From an uncultured Comamonadaceae bacterium (GTDB taxonomy: Bacteria; Pseudomonadota; Gammaproteobacteria; Burkholderiales; Burkholderiaceae), in the NCBI GenBank assembly GCA_946482595.1, contig CAMLSD010000013.1, forward strand, positions 1 to 62,779: 62,779 nt of DNA, in the 5' to 3' direction. The notes under the pieces are model-generated. The model was not told the DNA's origin, did no database searches, and saw only the letters and a list, made by a program, of their open reading frames with translations. Within the stretch, counting starts at the first letter, position 1; each line of letters starts with the position of its first letter. Shown one piece after another: positions 29,367-39,500 of this stretch. The position numbers and the translations under genes are program-made.

Positions 29367-31808
29367 TCAGTCTCCTTCACGGTGGATCGGCGGGCGTGGC
29401 GCACCGCGGCCGAGCTGCTGCTCCAGGGTCACCACGTCACGCATCACCTGGAGCAGGGTGTCGGGCGTGACGCTCAGCGAATCGATGCCCTGCTCGACCA
29501 GGAAGCGGGCCATCTGCGGATCGTCCGAGGGGGCCTGGCCGCAGATGCCGACATGGCGCGCGTTGCGGTGCGCTCCCTGAATGGCCATCTGCAGCATCAT
29601 CAGCACACCCGGGTCGCGTTCGTCGAAGTCGAAGGCGACGATCTCGGAGTCCCGGTCCACGCCGAGCACCAGCTGCGTCAGATCATTGGAGCCGATGGAA
29701 AAGCCGTCGAACAGTCGGGCAAACGCGTCGATCTGCAACACGTTGTTCGGGATCTCGCACATCATGTAGATCTCAAGCCCGTGCTGCCCCCGCGCCAGGC
29801 CGCACTCGGCCATCATGGCCAGGACGCGCTCGGCTTCGTCGACCCGTCGGCAGAACGGGATCATGAGCTTCAGGTTGGTCAGCCCCATTTCGTCGCGCAC
29901 CCGCTTCATCGCGGCACATTCGAGCGCAAAGCCTTCGGCATAGGCCGGGTGGGCATAGCGTGAGGCGCCGCGAAATCCGATCATCGGATTGGCCTCGGCC
30001 GGCTCGAACCACTTGCCGCCCAGCAGACCGGCGTATTCGTTGGTCTTGAAGTCCGACATGCGGATGATCACCGGGCGAGGGTGGAAGGCCGCGGCAATGG
30101 TTGCAGCCCCCTCGGACAGTTCACGCACGAAGTAGTCGACCGGCCGCGCAAAGCCGCGCGCCAGGTGTTCGATCTCCCGGCGCACGGCCAGGTCGGCCAC
30201 GCGCTCGGGATGCACCAGCGCCATCGGGTGCACGCGGATGTGCTCGGCAACGATGAACTCCATGCGGGCCAGCCCCACGCCGTCACAGGGCAGCAGCGCG
30301 GTCTGGAAGGCCAGGTCGGGGTTGCCGATGTTGACCATCACCCGCGTGAGCGGCCGAGGCAGGGCCGAGACGTCCACCGTGCTGCACGACGCTGCCACCT
30401 TGCCGGCCAGCACACGCCCGGTGGCGCCGTGGGCACACGAGACCGTCACCACGTCGCCGGTGTGCAGCCGCTGCGTGGCCTCGCCGCAGCCCACGACGGC
30501 CGGGATGCCCAGCTCGCGGGCGACGATCGCCGCATGGCAGGTGCGCCCACCCCGGTTGGTGACCACCGCGGCGGCACGTTTCATCACCGTGCCCCAGTCG
30601 GGCATGGTCGTGTCGGCCACCAGCACCTCGCCTGGCTGGAACTCGCCCAGTTGTGCCACGTCGCTGATCACGCGGACCCGGCCGCTGGCCACCCGCGCGC
30701 CCACGGCCCGCCCGGTGACCCGTGTTTCGGCCTGACTCTCGAGATGGACCTCCTCGATCTGGCCGACCGCCTTGCGCGAGGCCACGGTTTCGGGGCGTGC
30801 CTGCACGATGTAGATCTCGCCATCGAGGCCGTCGCGTGCCCATTCGACGTCCATCGGTGTGGGGCGGCCCGCCTTGCGGCTGTAGTGCGCCTCGATGCGC
30901 ACCACCATCTCGGCCAGGTCCACCACCTCGCTGTCGCTGAGGCAGAAGCGGGCCCGGTCTTCCGGCGCGGTCGGCACGTTGCGCACACTCTCGCGGCCGG
31001 CGGCCTGGGCATAGACCATGCGCATCTCCTTGGAGCCCAGCCGGCGCCGCAGCACCGTCCTGAAGCCCCGGGCCAGGCTGGGCTTATGGACGTAGAACTC
31101 GTCCGGGTCGACAGTGCCCTGCACGACGTTTTCGCCCAGGCCCCAGGCGCCCGTGGTGAACACCACGTCGCGAAAGCCGCTGTCGGTGTCGAGAGAGAAG
31201 CTGACCCCGGCCGCGCCACGATCGGCCCGCACCATCTTCATCACCCCCACCGACAGGAACACCTTGAAATGATCGAACCCGTGCTCGACCCGGTAGGCAA
31301 TGGCGCGATCCTTGAACAGGCTGGCAAAACACTGGCGGATCGCGTCGAGCAGGCGGGCCTCGCCGCTGATGTTGAGGAAGGTCTCATGCTGGCCCGCAAA
31401 GCTGGCGGTGGGCAGGTCTTCGGCGGTGGCCGAACTGCGCACGGCCAGGCTGAGGGTGTCGCCGTACTGATCCTGCAAGGCCGCGTAGGCCTGTCTCACC
31501 TGAGCCACCATCTCGTCGGGCAGGGGGGCGGCCAGCACGATGTCGCGTGCGATGCGGGCCCGCCGGGCCAGGTCGTCCACATCACGCACGTCAAGACCAT
31601 CGAGCGCCGCACGCAGGCGCGGCCAGGCATCGGCACGGTCGAGCACCGCGCGGTAGGCCTGCGCCGTCACGGCAAAGCCGTTGGGCACGCGCACGCCCTG
31701 GGCGGACAACTCGCGGACCATCTCGCCGAGCGACGCATTCTTGCCACCCACCAGCGGCACATCGGCCACGCCGAGTTCAGAAAACCAGCGGATCCAGTTG
31801 CTGCCCAT
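29367..31808 (-). CDS. ppsA: Phosphoenolpyruvate synthase
   Basis: An 813-residue PEP synthase (pyruvate + ATP to PEP + AMP + Pi). An N-terminal ATP-grasp domain (VPLVGGKNASLGEMVREL, then VRSSATAEDLPTASFAGQ) is followed by the swivelling domain with the phosphorylated His H425 in GGRTCHAAI, and a C-terminal PEP/pyruvate barrel with GVGLARMEF, IGSNDLTQL and catalytic C756 in CGQAPSD. A strong AAGGAGG precedes the ATG at 31808. It is followed directly by a CBS gene and a PaaK-like ligase rather than by the usual PpsR regulator. A weak FNR-like dyad (31863-31876) lies upstream. Confidence 0.93.
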   Translation of the reverse strand: MGSNWIRWFSELGVADVPLVGGKNASLGEMVRELSAQGVRVPNGFAVTAQAYRAVLDRADAWPRLRAALDGLDVRDVDDLARRARIARDIVLAAPLPDEMVAQVRQAYAALQDQYGDTLSLAVRSSATAEDLPTASFAGQHETFLNISGEARLLDAIRQCFASLFKDRAIAYRVEHGFDHFKVFLSVGVMKMVRADRGAAGVSFSLDTDSGFRDVVFTTGAWGLGENVVQGTVDPDEFYVHKPSLARGFRTVLRRRLGSKEMRMVYAQAAGRESVRNVPTAPEDRARFCLSDSEVVDLAEMVVRIEAHYSRKAGRPTPMDVEWARDGLDGEIYIVQARPETVASRKAVGQIEEVHLESQAETRVTGRAVGARVASGRVRVISDVAQLGEFQPGEVLVADTTMPDWGTVMKRAAAVVTNRGGRTCHAAIVARELGIPAVVGCGEATQRLHTGDVVTVSCAHGATGRVLAGKVAASCSTVDVSALPRPLTRVMVNIGNPDLAFQTALLPCDGVGLARMEFIVAEHIRVHPMALVHPERVADLAVRREIEHLARGFARPVDYFVRELSEGAATIAAAFHPRPVIIRMSDFKTNEYAGLLGGKWFEPAEANPMIGFRGASRYAHPAYAEGFALECAAMKRVRDEMGLTNLKLMIPFCRRVDEAERVLAMMAECGLARGQHGLEIYMMCEIPNNVLQIDAFARLFDGFSIGSNDLTQLVLGVDRDSEIVAFDFDERDPGVLMMLQMAIQGAHRNARHVGICGQAPSDDPQMARFLVEQGIDSLSVTPDTLLQVMRDVVTLEQQLGRGAPRPPIHREGD

Positions 31809-31862
31809 GGTGCGGCCTCCTTGTCGGAAGCCCCAGGGTAGGCCCGCGCCACACGGGCCTGC

Positions 31863-31876
31863 TTGACACAACGCAA
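31863..31876. promoter_or_regulatory. Weak FNR/CRP-like dyad upstream of ppsA
   Basis: TTGACACAACGCAA matches the FNR pattern TTGAT-N4-ATCAA at 7 of 10 defined positions and sits 55-68 bp upstream of the ppsA start codon, roughly where a class II activator site would be. It could equally be chance. No clear -10 was identified. Confidence 0.2.
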
Positions 31877-31904
31877 GCGCGACGACGTCAGCGCGCGGGC
31901 GCGG

Positions 31905-33284
31905 TCACACCTGCCGGTTGCGTGCCAGCGGCGGGTTCTTGGCGAAGTAGCGCCGGATACCGACCAGCAGCGCCTCGACCAGTTCGTTCTGGTAGGCCGC
32001 CGAGCGCAGCTTGGCTTCTTCTTCGGGGTTGGAGATGAAGGCGGTCTCGACCAGGATCGAGGGGATGTCGGGTGCCTTGAGCACCGCAAACCCGGCCTGT
32101 TCGACGCGGCGCTTGTGCAGCCGGCCGACGCGGCCGATCTGGCCCAGCACCTCGGTGCCCACGCGCAGGCTGTCGTTGATCTGCGCGGTGGTGGACATGT
32201 CCAGCAGCGTGCGCATCACCGAGCCGTCGTTGTGGCGCAGGTTGGCGCCGCCCACCAGGTCGGCGGCGTTTTCCTTGTTGGCCAGCCAGCGGGCCGACGT
32301 GCTGGTCGCGCCGCGCTCGGACAGCGCAAACACCGAGGCGCCGCGGGCCTGCGGGTTGGTGAAGGCATCGGCGTGGATCGAGATGAACAGGTCGGCCTGC
32401 ACACGCCTGGCCTTCTGGACGCGCTGCTGCAGCGGCACGAAAAAGTCGGAATCGCGCGTCAGCATGGCCCGCATGTTGGGCAGCGCATTGATGCGGTCGC
32501 GCAGCTTGCGTGCCACGCTGAGCACCACGTCCTTTTCCTGCAGGCCGGACGGGCCGATCGCACCGGGGTCCTCACCGCCGTGGCCGGGGTCGAGGGCCAC
32601 GATGATCAGGCGGTCGATCTTGCGCTGGGCGGCCGGGTCCAGTTCGGCGCGGCGCGTCTGGGGTTCGGGCACCGGGGCGGGCGCCGGCCCCGCGGCCGAG
32701 GCGGGTGCAGGCGGGGGGGCGGCCGCGGTCACCGGCGGGGTGGCCGCATCGATCGGACGCGGGCGGTGCACCTTGTCGATGAACTCGCCCAGGGCGTCCT
32801 GCAGTGCCACCTTGGCCTCGCGTTCGGCCTGCTCCTTCTCGCGGATCAGTGCCACCAGCGGATCGGCCGCCACGGTGGGGTAGAGGTCAAAGACGAGCCG
32901 GTGGTTGTAGGCGGCCACGGGCGGCAGGCCGAAGACCTGGGGGTCCACCGGCTGCTTCAGGTCGATCACCAGACGCACCACACGCGGCTGGTTCTGGCCC
33001 ACGCGCACCCCGGCGATGTAGGGGTCGTCGGGCTTGATCTTGCCGACGATCTCGCGCAGCTTGGGGCTGAGCTCGAGCCCGTCGATGTCGATCACCACCC
33101 GGTCGGGCGCCGGGGTGGTGAAGTGCCGCGCGGCGAGCTGGCTGTCGCTTTCGATCGTGACGCGTGTGTAGTCGGCCGCCGGCCAGACGCGCACGGCCAC
33201 GATCGCCGCGCCATAGGCGAGCTCATGGGTGGTGAGCAGCAGCACCAGGCTGCCGGACGCTTGGAGCAGGTTGCGCCGCTTCAT
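31905..33284 (-). CDS. amiC: N-acetylmuramoyl-L-alanine amidase (AmiC type)
   Basis: A 459-residue periplasmic cell-separation amidase. The N-terminus MKRRNLLQASGSLVLLL is a twin-arginine-like signal, as in AmiC. Residues about 30-135 form an AMIN domain that targets peptidoglycan or the septum; a Pro/Ala linker follows (about 170-215). The Amidase_3 domain (about 225-450) shows the zinc ligands in DPGHGGEDPG, the Glu of LQEKDVVLS and SIHADAF, and the catalytic Glu in VETAFISNPEEE. It cleaves the amide between MurNAc and the stem peptide. Its start overlaps the tsaE stop (ATGA), so the two are co-translated. Confidence 0.95.
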   Translation of the reverse strand: MKRRNLLQASGSLVLLLTTHELAYGAAIVAVRVWPAADYTRVTIESDSQLAARHFTTPAPDRVVIDIDGLELSPKLREIVGKIKPDDPYIAGVRVGQNQPRVVRLVIDLKQPVDPQVFGLPPVAAYNHRLVFDLYPTVAADPLVALIREKEQAEREAKVALQDALGEFIDKVHRPRPIDAATPPVTAAAPPPAPASAAGPAPAPVPEPQTRRAELDPAAQRKIDRLIIVALDPGHGGEDPGAIGPSGLQEKDVVLSVARKLRDRINALPNMRAMLTRDSDFFVPLQQRVQKARRVQADLFISIHADAFTNPQARGASVFALSERGATSTSARWLANKENAADLVGGANLRHNDGSVMRTLLDMSTTAQINDSLRVGTEVLGQIGRVGRLHKRRVEQAGFAVLKAPDIPSILVETAFISNPEEEAKLRSAAYQNELVEALLVGIRRYFAKNPPLARNRQV

Positions 33285-33796
33285 CCGAGCAGCGCCAGCC
33301 CCTTGGGGGTACAGGCCTTGATCATCACGTCGCGTTGGTGGTCATCGAGCAGGCTGAGTTCCATGCGCAGGTCAGGTGGGGGCAGCAGGGTGCCGGCCTG
33401 GGTGGGCCATTCGACCAGCTTCAGGCCCGGCCCGCCCAGGATCTCGCGCAGGCCGGCGTCCTCCCATTCCCGCGGGTCGCTGAAACGATAGAAGTCGAAG
33501 TGCCAGCATTTCAAGGGGGTGTTGGGTTCTGGCAACTGATCGGCCCCCGAAGCACGGCGCGGAAGGTACTCGTAGGGCTCCATCACGGCGTAGGTGGGGC
33601 TCTTGATGCGCCCGCTCACGCCCAGGCTGCGCAGCAGGTGGCGCACGAAGGTGGTCTTGCCGGCACCCAGCGGGCCGTGCAGTTCGATCAGGGCATCGTG
33701 CAGTTCGGGTCGCTCGGCCATCGCCCGGGCGAATGCTTCGCAGGCGGCCTCGTCGGACCAGTGGAGATGGCGAGTTCCTAGAATCGTCGAATGCAT
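33281..33796 (-). CDS. tsaE: tRNA threonylcarbamoyladenosine biosynthesis ATPase TsaE
   Basis: A 171-residue P-loop protein: Walker A GPLGAGKTT at 41-49, the SPTYAVMEPYE segment, HFDFYRFSDPREWEDAGL and VEWPTQAGTLLP, all typical of TsaE. It works with TsaB and TsaD in making t6A37 of ANN-decoding tRNAs. The first ATG is at 33796, inside the palindrome ATGCAT that also supplies the queG ATG on the other strand, so the two genes overlap by 6 bp at their 5' ends. A TTG at 33799 precedes it. It heads the tsaE-amiC operon. Confidence 0.95.
   Translation of the reverse strand: MHSTILGTRHLHWSDEAACEAFARAMAERPELHDALIELHGPLGAGKTTFVRHLLRSLGVSGRIKSPTYAVMEPYEYLPRRASGADQLPEPNTPLKCWHFDFYRFSDPREWEDAGLREILGGPGLKLVEWPTQAGTLLPPPDLRMELSLLDDHQRDVMIKACTPKGLALLG
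33779..33784 (+). promoter_or_regulatory. Candidate -10 hexamer for queG, inside tsaE
   Basis: TAGAAT, followed by a 6-nt spacer and the queG ATG at 33791, with no Shine-Dalgarno sequence. It lies within the first codons of tsaE on the opposite strand. If real, the queG mRNA is leaderless. Confidence 0.4.
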
Positions 33797-34915
33797 CAAG
33801 CCGGAGAATCAGACCCCGACGCGGGCGCAGCAGACCTGCTGGCGCAGCTTCGTGGGTGGGCACATGAGCTGGGATTTTCCCAGATCGGGGTGTCCGGTGT
33901 CGACCTTCATGAAGCCGAAGCCGGCCTGCAGGCGTGGCTGGACGCAGGTTTTCACGGTTCGATGGCCTACATGGCCGCCCATGGCCTCAAGCGGGCGCGC
34001 CCCGGCGAGCTGGTGCCGGGCACCGTCAGCGTGATCACCGCGCGCATGGACTACCTGCCGCGTGACACCGACCTGGCCACCTGGCGCGAGACCGAGCGGG
34101 CCCGCTCGCTGCGTCACGACGAGGCGGTGGTGTCGATCTACGCACGTGGGCGGGACTACCACAAGGTCCTGCGGCAACGCCTGCAGAAGCTCGCCGAGCG
34201 GCTGGCGCAGGCCGTCGGCCCGCTGGGGCACCGGGTGTTCACCGACTCCGCACCCGTGCTGGAGGTGGAACTGGCAGCCCGCAGCGGCATTGGCTGGCGC
34301 GGCAAGCACACGCTGGCCCTGGACCGTGAGGGCGGGTCGATGTTTTTCCTCGGCGAGATCTACATCGACCGCCACCTGCCCGCCACACCACCGGTGGACG
34401 CACACTGCGGCTCGTGCAGCGCCTGCATCACGGCCTGCCCCACCGGGGCCATCGTGGGGCCGTACCGACTGGACGCGCGCCGCTGCATCTCCTACCTCAC
34501 GATCGAGCATGCCGGGCCGATCCCGACCGAGCTGCGGTCGCTGCTGGGCAACCGCATCTACGGCTGCGACGACTGCCAGCTGGTGTGCCCCTGGAACAAG
34601 TACGCCCGGGTCGCGCCGGTGTCGGACTTCGATGTGCGCGACGGCTTTGGCCAGGCGAGCCTGCTCGACCTGTTCGGCTGGAACGAGGCGGAGTTCCTGC
34701 GCCGGACCGAAGGCAGCGCCATCCGCCGCATCGGGCACGAGCGCTGGCAACGCAATCTGGCCGTGGCCCTGGGCAACGCCTTGCGCGCCGGCCCGGTGCC
34801 CGGGGCCGCACAGGCCTTGCGCGAGCGCGCCGACGACCCCGCCACGAGCGCGCTGGTGCGCGAACACATCGTGTGGGCGCTCGAGCAGGCCGGCAGTCCC
34901 GCTACCACGCCCTGA
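33791..34915 (+). CDS. queG: Epoxyqueuosine reductase
   Basis: A 374-residue QueG that reduces epoxyqueuosine to queuosine in tRNA using a corrinoid and two [4Fe-4S] clusters. Cluster motifs are CGSCSACITACP (about 206-217) and CDDCQLVCPWN (about 259-269). The N-terminal cobalamin domain has LGFSQIGVSGVDL, GSMAYMAAHGLKRARP and the GRDYHKVLRQRL and WRGKHTLALDREGGSMFF blocks. The only suitable start is the ATG at 33791, which shares the ATGCAT palindrome with the tsaE start on the other strand. The 3' end overlaps the convergent AEC permease gene by 14 bp. Confidence 0.96.
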   Translation: MHQAGESDPDAGAADLLAQLRGWAHELGFSQIGVSGVDLHEAEAGLQAWLDAGFHGSMAYMAAHGLKRARPGELVPGTVSVITARMDYLPRDTDLATWRETERARSLRHDEAVVSIYARGRDYHKVLRQRLQKLAERLAQAVGPLGHRVFTDSAPVLEVELAARSGIGWRGKHTLALDREGGSMFFLGEIYIDRHLPATPPVDAHCGSCSACITACPTGAIVGPYRLDARRCISYLTIEHAGPIPTELRSLLGNRIYGCDDCQLVCPWNKYARVAPVSDFDVRDGFGQASLLDLFGWNEAEFLRRTEGSAIRRIGHERWQRNLAVALGNALRAGPVPGAAQALRERADDPATSALVREHIVWALEQAGSPATTP

Positions 34916-35801
34916 GCACGGCCAGCCAGACCGGGATCGACGCCATGCCCAGCAGGGTCGACACCGTCACCAGGCCCGCCACGAAGGCACCGTTGCCGCC
35001 CATGCGCACGGCCAGCACATAGGCACTGGAGGCCGTGGGCATCGCCGAAAAGGCCACGACGATGGGCTGCTGCGCCGGCGGCACACCCGCCAGGTGCACG
35101 AGTGCCAGGGCCACCAGGGGCAGCAGCGCGTGCCGGATGGCCAGCAGGCCGGCCGCGAGTTGCGGGCCGGCCCACAGACCACCGAGCTTGAGCCCGGCGC
35201 CCACGGCCATCAGCCCGAGCGGCAGGGCGGCCTGGCCGATGCGGTGCAGCGTCGGGCCGATCGGGTCGACAAAACGCACGCCCAGCAGATTGGCCACCAG
35301 GCCACCCACGGTGGCCAGGATCAACGGGTTGCGCGCGATCTCGCGCCAGAAGCCGTGGCCACCATGGCGCGCCAGCGGCCACACGGCGCCAAAGTTGCAC
35401 AGCGGCACGCACAGCGCCACCAGCAGCGCGGTCCAGGTCACGCCGTCGGCGCCGCCCAGTTTGTCCGCGAGCGCCAGTGCGACATACGAATTGAAGCGGA
35501 AGGCCACCTGCGCACCCGAGGCATGCAGCACCGGGTCCACGCCCGGCAGCCGCCGCAGGGCATAGGCGCTGGCGATGCCCACCGTGACGATGCCCAGGCC
35601 GCTGAGCACCAGCGGCAGCGTGGTGACGAACTCCAGCGGGCTGCGCACGATGGAGTTGAACAGCAGCACCGGGAACAGCAGGTAGTACACCAGCCGCTCG
35701 ACCGACTCCCAGACGCTGCGATTCAACGCGGTGTAACGGCACAGCAGAAAGCCGCAGACGATCAGCAGGAAGTCGGGCAACAGGAGCAGGGCGTCGGACA
35801 T
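34902..35801 (-). CDS. AEC-family transporter (auxin efflux carrier fold)
   Basis: A 299-residue membrane protein with about ten hydrophobic helices. Features of the AEC/MdcF family include the N-terminal PDFLLIVCGFLLCR and YYLLFPVLLFNSI helices, a middle NPLILATVGGLVANLLG helix pair, and MPTASSAYVLAVRMGG near the C-terminus. Bacterial relatives move malonate, malate or other carboxylates, and the substrate is not inferable. The ATG at 35801 has no strong ribosome binding site. It converges on queG, overlapping its last 14 bp, and is divergent from the Bug receptor gene with 208 bp between the starts. Confidence 0.85.
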   Translation of the reverse strand: MSDALLLLPDFLLIVCGFLLCRYTALNRSVWESVERLVYYLLFPVLLFNSIVRSPLEFVTTLPLVLSGLGIVTVGIASAYALRRLPGVDPVLHASGAQVAFRFNSYVALALADKLGGADGVTWTALLVALCVPLCNFGAVWPLARHGGHGFWREIARNPLILATVGGLVANLLGVRFVDPIGPTLHRIGQAALPLGLMAVGAGLKLGGLWAGPQLAAGLLAIRHALLPLVALALVHLAGVPPAQQPIVVAFSAMPTASSAYVLAVRMGGNGAFVAGLVTVSTLLGMASIPVWLAVLRAW

Positions 35802-36009
35802 CGGGTGTGCAAACCAAGGGTTGTCCCGAGTGTGCCAGGGCAGGGCGCGCCAACTTCGGCGGCACGATGCGTAGTTCCCACAATCGCCCTTGCGCGTTCG
35901 TCGCACAGCATAGGCAGGAACGTATCGCAGGGTGCCTTGCAGACCCTTCTCGCCGCTGGCGCACCCCGCGATGTCTTGCATTCTTTTCATCACCCAAGGA
36001 GACCCCCAG

Positions 36010-36987
36010 ATGCAGCGCAGACACCTCATTGCCGCCGCTCTCGCCGTGCCCGCCATGCTCGCCACCAGCGGTGCTGCGTGGGCCCAGGCCTACCCGACCA
36101 AGCCGGTGCGCGTGGTCGTGCCGTTTGCGCCGGGTGGCACGACCGACATCATCGCCCGCGTCATGGCCGACAAGATCCAGGCCGCGCTGGGCCAGCCGAT
36201 GATCGTCGAGAACAAGGCCGGCGGCGGGGGCATCATCGGGGCGAACGAGATCACCAAGGCCACGCCGGACGGCTACACGCTGGGCATGGCCACGGTGTCG
36301 ACCACCGCATCGAACCCGGCCATCAACCCCAAGACGCCGTACAACCCGGTGACCGACTTCACCTCGATCATCAACATCGCGGCCACGCCCAACGTGATCG
36401 CGGTGCATCCGTCCTTCCCGGCGAAGGACTACAAGAGCTTCGTGGCCGAGGTCAAGAAGAACCCAGGCAAGTACTCGTTCGCCAGCTCCGGCACCGGTGG
36501 CATCGGCCACCTGCAGATGGAGCTGTACAAGTCCCTGTCGGGCACCTTCATCACGCACATCCCCTACCGTGGCGCCGGCCCGGCCCTGAACGACACCGTC
36601 GCCGGCCAGGTGCCGATCATCTTCGACAACCTGCCCTCGGCACTGCCCTTCATCAAGGACGGCCGCCTGGTGCCCATCGTCGTGGCCGCGCCCGAGCGTC
36701 TGGCGATCCTGCCCAACGTGCCCACGTTCAAGGAAGTCGGCCTGGAGCCGGTGAACCGCATGGCCTACTACGGCTTCCAGGGCCCCAAGGGCATGCCCAA
36801 GGACGTGGTCGACAAGATCTACGCCGCCACCAAGAAGACGCTGGAGAACCCCGACGTGCGCAAGCGCATCGAGGACACCGGCTCGCTGATCGTCGGCAAC
36901 ACGCCCGAGCAGTTCGCGGCGCAGACCAAGGCCGAATACGAGGTCTACAAGAAGGTCGTGGAACAGCAGAAGCTCAAGCTCGACTAA
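36010..36987 (+). CDS. Bug/TctC-family tripartite tricarboxylate receptor
   Basis: A 325-residue periplasmic binding protein with a cleavable signal (ends ATSGAAWA before QAYPTKP). The mature protein carries the Bug signature: [23 protein letters not shown], then [24 protein letters not shown] and the [16 protein letters not shown] and [11 protein letters not shown] blocks. In Burkholderiales these receptors are hugely expanded and bind carboxylates or other small acids; most, like this one, are orphans with no TctAB membrane genes nearby. The ATG at 36010 follows a good AAGGAG. A rho-independent terminator lies 25 bp after the stop. Confidence 0.93.
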   Translation: MQRRHLIAAALAVPAMLATSGAAWAQAYPTKPVRVVVPFAPGGTTDIIARVMADKIQAALGQPMIVENKAGGGGIIGANEITKATPDGYTLGMATVSTTASNPAINPKTPYNPVTDFTSIINIAATPNVIAVHPSFPAKDYKSFVAEVKKNPGKYSFASSGTGGIGHLQMELYKSLSGTFITHIPYRGAGPALNDTVAGQVPIIFDNLPSALPFIKDGRLVPIVVAAPERLAILPNVPTFKEVGLEPVNRMAYYGFQGPKGMPKDVVDKIYAATKKTLENPDVRKRIEDTGSLIVGNTPEQFAAQTKAEYEVYKKVVEQQKLKLD

Positions 36988-37012
36988 GCTTGCACTTCCC
37001 TGTCACGAGCCA

Positions 37013-37041
37013 GGCCACCGCCGCAAGGGGTGGCCTTTTTT
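37013..37041 (+). terminator. Rho-independent terminator after the Bug receptor gene
   Basis: The stem GGCCACC (37013-37019) pairs with GGTGGCC (37029-37035) around a 9-nt loop, followed by six T residues (37036-37041). It ends only 5 nt before the xerD start codon. Confidence 0.8.
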
Positions 37042-37046
37042 CCTGC

Positions 37047-37946
<900 letters not shown>

Positions 37947-38000
37947 CCCGCTGCCGCCCGCCGGGGCGTTGTGCCGAACTTTTCTCGGTGTGCGGGCTGA

Positions 38001-38006
38001 GACAAT
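38001..38006 (+). promoter_or_regulatory. Candidate -10 hexamer before marC
   Basis: GACAAT with a 6-nt spacer to the ATG at 38013 and no Shine-Dalgarno sequence. It would give a leaderless transcript. No good -35 is seen. Confidence 0.35.
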
Positions 38007-38012
38007 CGCCCG

Positions 38013-38612
38013 ATGGACCACACCTTCGTTTCTGCCTTCATCCTGCTGCTGCTGGTGCTCGACCCCTTCGGCAGCCTGCCCATCTTCATTTCGGTGATGA
38101 AGGGGGTGCCGCCCGAGCGCAAGCGATGGGTGGCGATCCGCGAGGTGGTGCTGGCCTTTGCGGCGCTGGCCGCGTTCATGTTCGCGGGCGAGAGTTTTCT
38201 GAAGCTCATGCATCTGTCCGAGCGTTCGCTCGAGGTGGCCGGTGGTGTCATCCTGCTGATGATCGCGATCCGGATGATCTTCGGCTCGGGCGAGTCGATC
38301 TATGCGTCCGAGTCCGAACGCGAGCCCTTCATCTTTCCGCTGGCTGTCCCCCTGATGGCCGGGCCGTCGGCCATGGCCACCGTGCTGCTGCTGGCGTCGC
38401 GCCAGCCCGACCGCATGGCCGAATGGGTGGGGGCGCTTTCGTGCGCGATGCTGGTCTCCGGCGTGGTGCTGCTGGCTGCGGACCGCATCCGCCGCCTGCT
38501 GGGGGACTCGGTCGTCAGCGCACTCGAAAAACTGATGGGCCTGGTGCTGACGGCCATTGCCGTCGAGATGATCCTGGCCGGCCTCAAGCGCTACTTCATC
38601 GGCGACCTGTAA
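38013..38612 (+). CDS. MarC-family integral membrane protein
   Basis: A 199-residue protein with six predicted helices of the MarC/YhgN (UPF0056) family. Seen are LLLVLDPFGSLPIFISVMKG at the N-terminus, GGVILLMIAIRMIFG in the middle and PLAVPLMAGPSAMATVLLL, the family's re-entrant-looking motif. The family was once linked to multiple antibiotic resistance, but no transport activity is established. It follows xerD by 66 bp on the same strand, possibly with its own leaderless promoter. Confidence 0.9.
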   Translation: MDHTFVSAFILLLLVLDPFGSLPIFISVMKGVPPERKRWVAIREVVLAFAALAAFMFAGESFLKLMHLSERSLEVAGGVILLMIAIRMIFGSGESIYASESEREPFIFPLAVPLMAGPSAMATVLLLASRQPDRMAEWVGALSCAMLVSGVVLLAADRIRRLLGDSVVSALEKLMGLVLTAIAVEMILAGLKRYFIGDL

Positions 38613-38644
38613 GTCGCCCGGTGCGAGCCGCGCGGGGCGCGTCG

Positions 38645-39466
38645 TCAGGCCGGGTCTGGCGCCGCTGGCGTCTGGAACGGGTCTTCGAGCCAGGCCAGTT
38701 CGGCATCGGTGAACCCAGCCTTCTTGCGCGCCGCCCGGTTGAACGGGGGCTTCAGGCGGGGTGCCTCGTGCCGGCGCACCAGCACGCCGTAGTGGGCCAC
38801 CGGGTCCAGCCCGTCGCGCTCGCACAGCCAGCGATACCAATGATTGCCGATGGCCACATGGCCCACCTCGTCGCGCAGGATGATGTCCAGGATCTCCACC
38901 GCGCGGTGGTCGCCCGCGCGGGCGAGCTTGGCCTGGATCAGCGGCGTGGCGTCGAGCCCGCGGGCCTCGAGCGTGCGCGGCACCAGGGCCATGCGGGCGA
39001 CGATGTCGTGACGCGTGCGCTCGGTCATCGTCCACAGGCCATCGTGCGCGGTGAAGTCGCCGTAATCATGGCCCAGCGCGGCCAGGTGCTCCCGCAGCAG
39101 GCTGAAATGCAGGGCTTCCTCGCTGGCCACCCGCAGCCAGTCGACATAAAACGCGGGCGGCATGCCGGCAAAACGCCAGACGGCGTCCAGTGCCAGGTTG
39201 ATCGCGTTGAACTCGATGTGCGCAATCGCATGCAGCAAGGCCGCACGGCCCTCGCGCGTGAACGGCGAACGGCGCGGCACGGTGTCGGGCGGCACGAGCT
39301 GCGGGCGATCGGGCCGGCCGGGCAGGTCGCCCGGGTCGTCCAGGGGCTGGTCCGGGTGCAGTCCGGCGCCTGCCATCACGGCCTGGAAAAGCGCGCGCGC
39401 CCGCTCGGCCTTGTCCTTCGGGTCGCGAAGGCCAAGAATCGTCAGGGCGTCGGCACGGGCGTTCAT
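38645..39466 (-). CDS. DUF455 ferritin-like protein
   Basis: A 273-residue all-alpha protein of the DUF455 ferritin-like family. Probable metal ligands appear in three helices: HAIAHIEFNAINLALD, ASEEALHFSLLREHL and LRDEVGHVAIGNHWYRW (E...E-x-x-H type), consistent with a di-iron four-helix bundle. Relatives include tRNA-modifying and other oxygenase-like proteins, but no reaction is established. The start at 39466 (MNARADALTILGL) is the first that fits the family. CATAAT occurs 7 nt before it on the minus strand, overlapping the promoter of the divergent carbonic anhydrase gene. Confidence 0.82.
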   Translation of the reverse strand: MNARADALTILGLRDPKDKAERARALFQAVMAGAGLHPDQPLDDPGDLPGRPDRPQLVPPDTVPRRSPFTREGRAALLHAIAHIEFNAINLALDAVWRFAGMPPAFYVDWLRVASEEALHFSLLREHLAALGHDYGDFTAHDGLWTMTERTRHDIVARMALVPRTLEARGLDATPLIQAKLARAGDHRAVEILDIILRDEVGHVAIGNHWYRWLCERDGLDPVAHYGVLVRRHEAPRLKPPFNRAARKKAGFTDAELAWLEDPFQTPAAPDPA

Positions 39467-39469
39467 CCC

Positions 39470-39479
39470 TAGAATTATG
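39470..39479. promoter_or_regulatory. Overlapping divergent -10 elements (DUF455 / gamma carbonic anhydrase)
   Basis: In the 34 bp between two divergent start codons, TAGAAT (plus, 39470-39475) and CATAAT (minus, 39479-39474) share two bases. The plus start would leave a leader of about 20 nt containing AGGAG; the minus start would coincide with the DUF455 ATG. Confidence 0.4.
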
Positions 39480-39500
39480 GGTTCTTCAGGAGTACCCCCC

